Assembly: GCA_025351675.1 (NCBI GenBank)
Contig: JANXVK010000499.1
Span: 1 to 5,730, forward strand
Length of the DNA: 5,730 nt
DNA from: Rhizobacter sp.
Lineage (GTDB): Bacteria; Pseudomonadota; Gammaproteobacteria; Burkholderiales; Burkholderiaceae_C
Direction: 5' to 3'
Shown: positions 5,701 through 5,730 of the stretch, one piece after another
Layout: every line of letters starts with the position of its first letter
Numbering within the stretch: the stretch's first letter is position 1
The notes under the pieces: generated by a model
Database searches by the model: none
Told to the model about the DNA's origin: nothing
The model's input: only the letters and a program-made list of their open reading frames with translations
Made by a program: the position numbers and the translations under genes

Positions 5701-5715
5701 ATCCCCGCGGGGGAT
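5701..5715 (+). repeat. Small GC hairpin near the right edge
   Basis: ATCCCC (5701-5706) is the inverse of GGGGAT (5710-5715), with a three-base gap. It lies in the non-coding stretch after ribE, next to GATCGATC (5713-5720). I see no gene start in 5634-5730. Such a short GC palindrome may be chance or part of a larger intergenic element cut by the window edge. Confidence 0.25.
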
Positions 5716-5730
5716 CGATCGGTGTACCCG

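Noticed and set aside
4872..5702. 276-codon minus-strand frame opposite ribE
   Set aside because: Antisense shadow of an unmistakable riboflavin synthase. Its first residues, and those of the 2530-3765 minus frame, share a LFVAH string only because both read through the two copies of the palindromic repeat.
5713..5720. GATCGATC palindrome as a binding site
   Set aside because: A short self-complementary 8-mer is expected by chance, and nothing around it supports an operator.

Overview
The window is a very GC-rich stretch (roughly 70% by eye), with almost every third codon position G or C. All six confident genes lie on the + strand and are tightly packed. Protein family signatures and layout fit a betaproteobacterium of the order Burkholderiales, most like the Rubrivivax/Leptothrix/Sphaerotilus/Methylibium or Comamonadaceae type. 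That placement is inferred from protein flavour and intergenic repeats, not from any search.

Positions 1-3699 hold a type IV pilus minor-pilin operon: a PilE-like pilin (12-470), PilW (470-1147), PilX (1158-2432) and PilV (2518-3699). Each starts with a type III prepilin signal: a short basic leader, a Gly cleavage site and a hydrophobic helix. The first three cistrons are coupled. pilE and pilW overlap by one base (TGATG), and the pilX Shine-Dalgarno sequence overlaps the pilW stop. An 85-base structured gap separates pilX from pilV. Together such minor pilins are expected to form the priming and tip complex of the pilus. PilX (424 aa) and PilV (393 aa) are far larger than the textbook proteins and carry extra cysteine-bearing C-terminal regions. 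PilX also lacks the Glu5 of ordinary pilins.

Positions 3783-5633 hold two riboflavin biosynthesis genes: ribD (bifunctional deaminase/reductase) and ribE (riboflavin synthase alpha chain). They supply two non-consecutive steps of the same pathway. Later genes such as ribBA and ribH may follow beyond the right edge, but none is visible. ribE seems to have its own promoter, whose -10 box sits so close to the ATG that the transcript could be leaderless.

The intergenic regions are the least ordinary part. Two diverged copies of one palindromic element sit just after the stop codons of pilV and ribE. A third, different inverted repeat fills the ribD-ribE gap. The pilX-pilV gap can fold in two mutually exclusive ways just before the pilV ribosome binding site. 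I see no CRISPR array, transposase, tRNA or rRNA, and no clear unknown multi-gene system. No gene-free stretch exceeds 100 bases.
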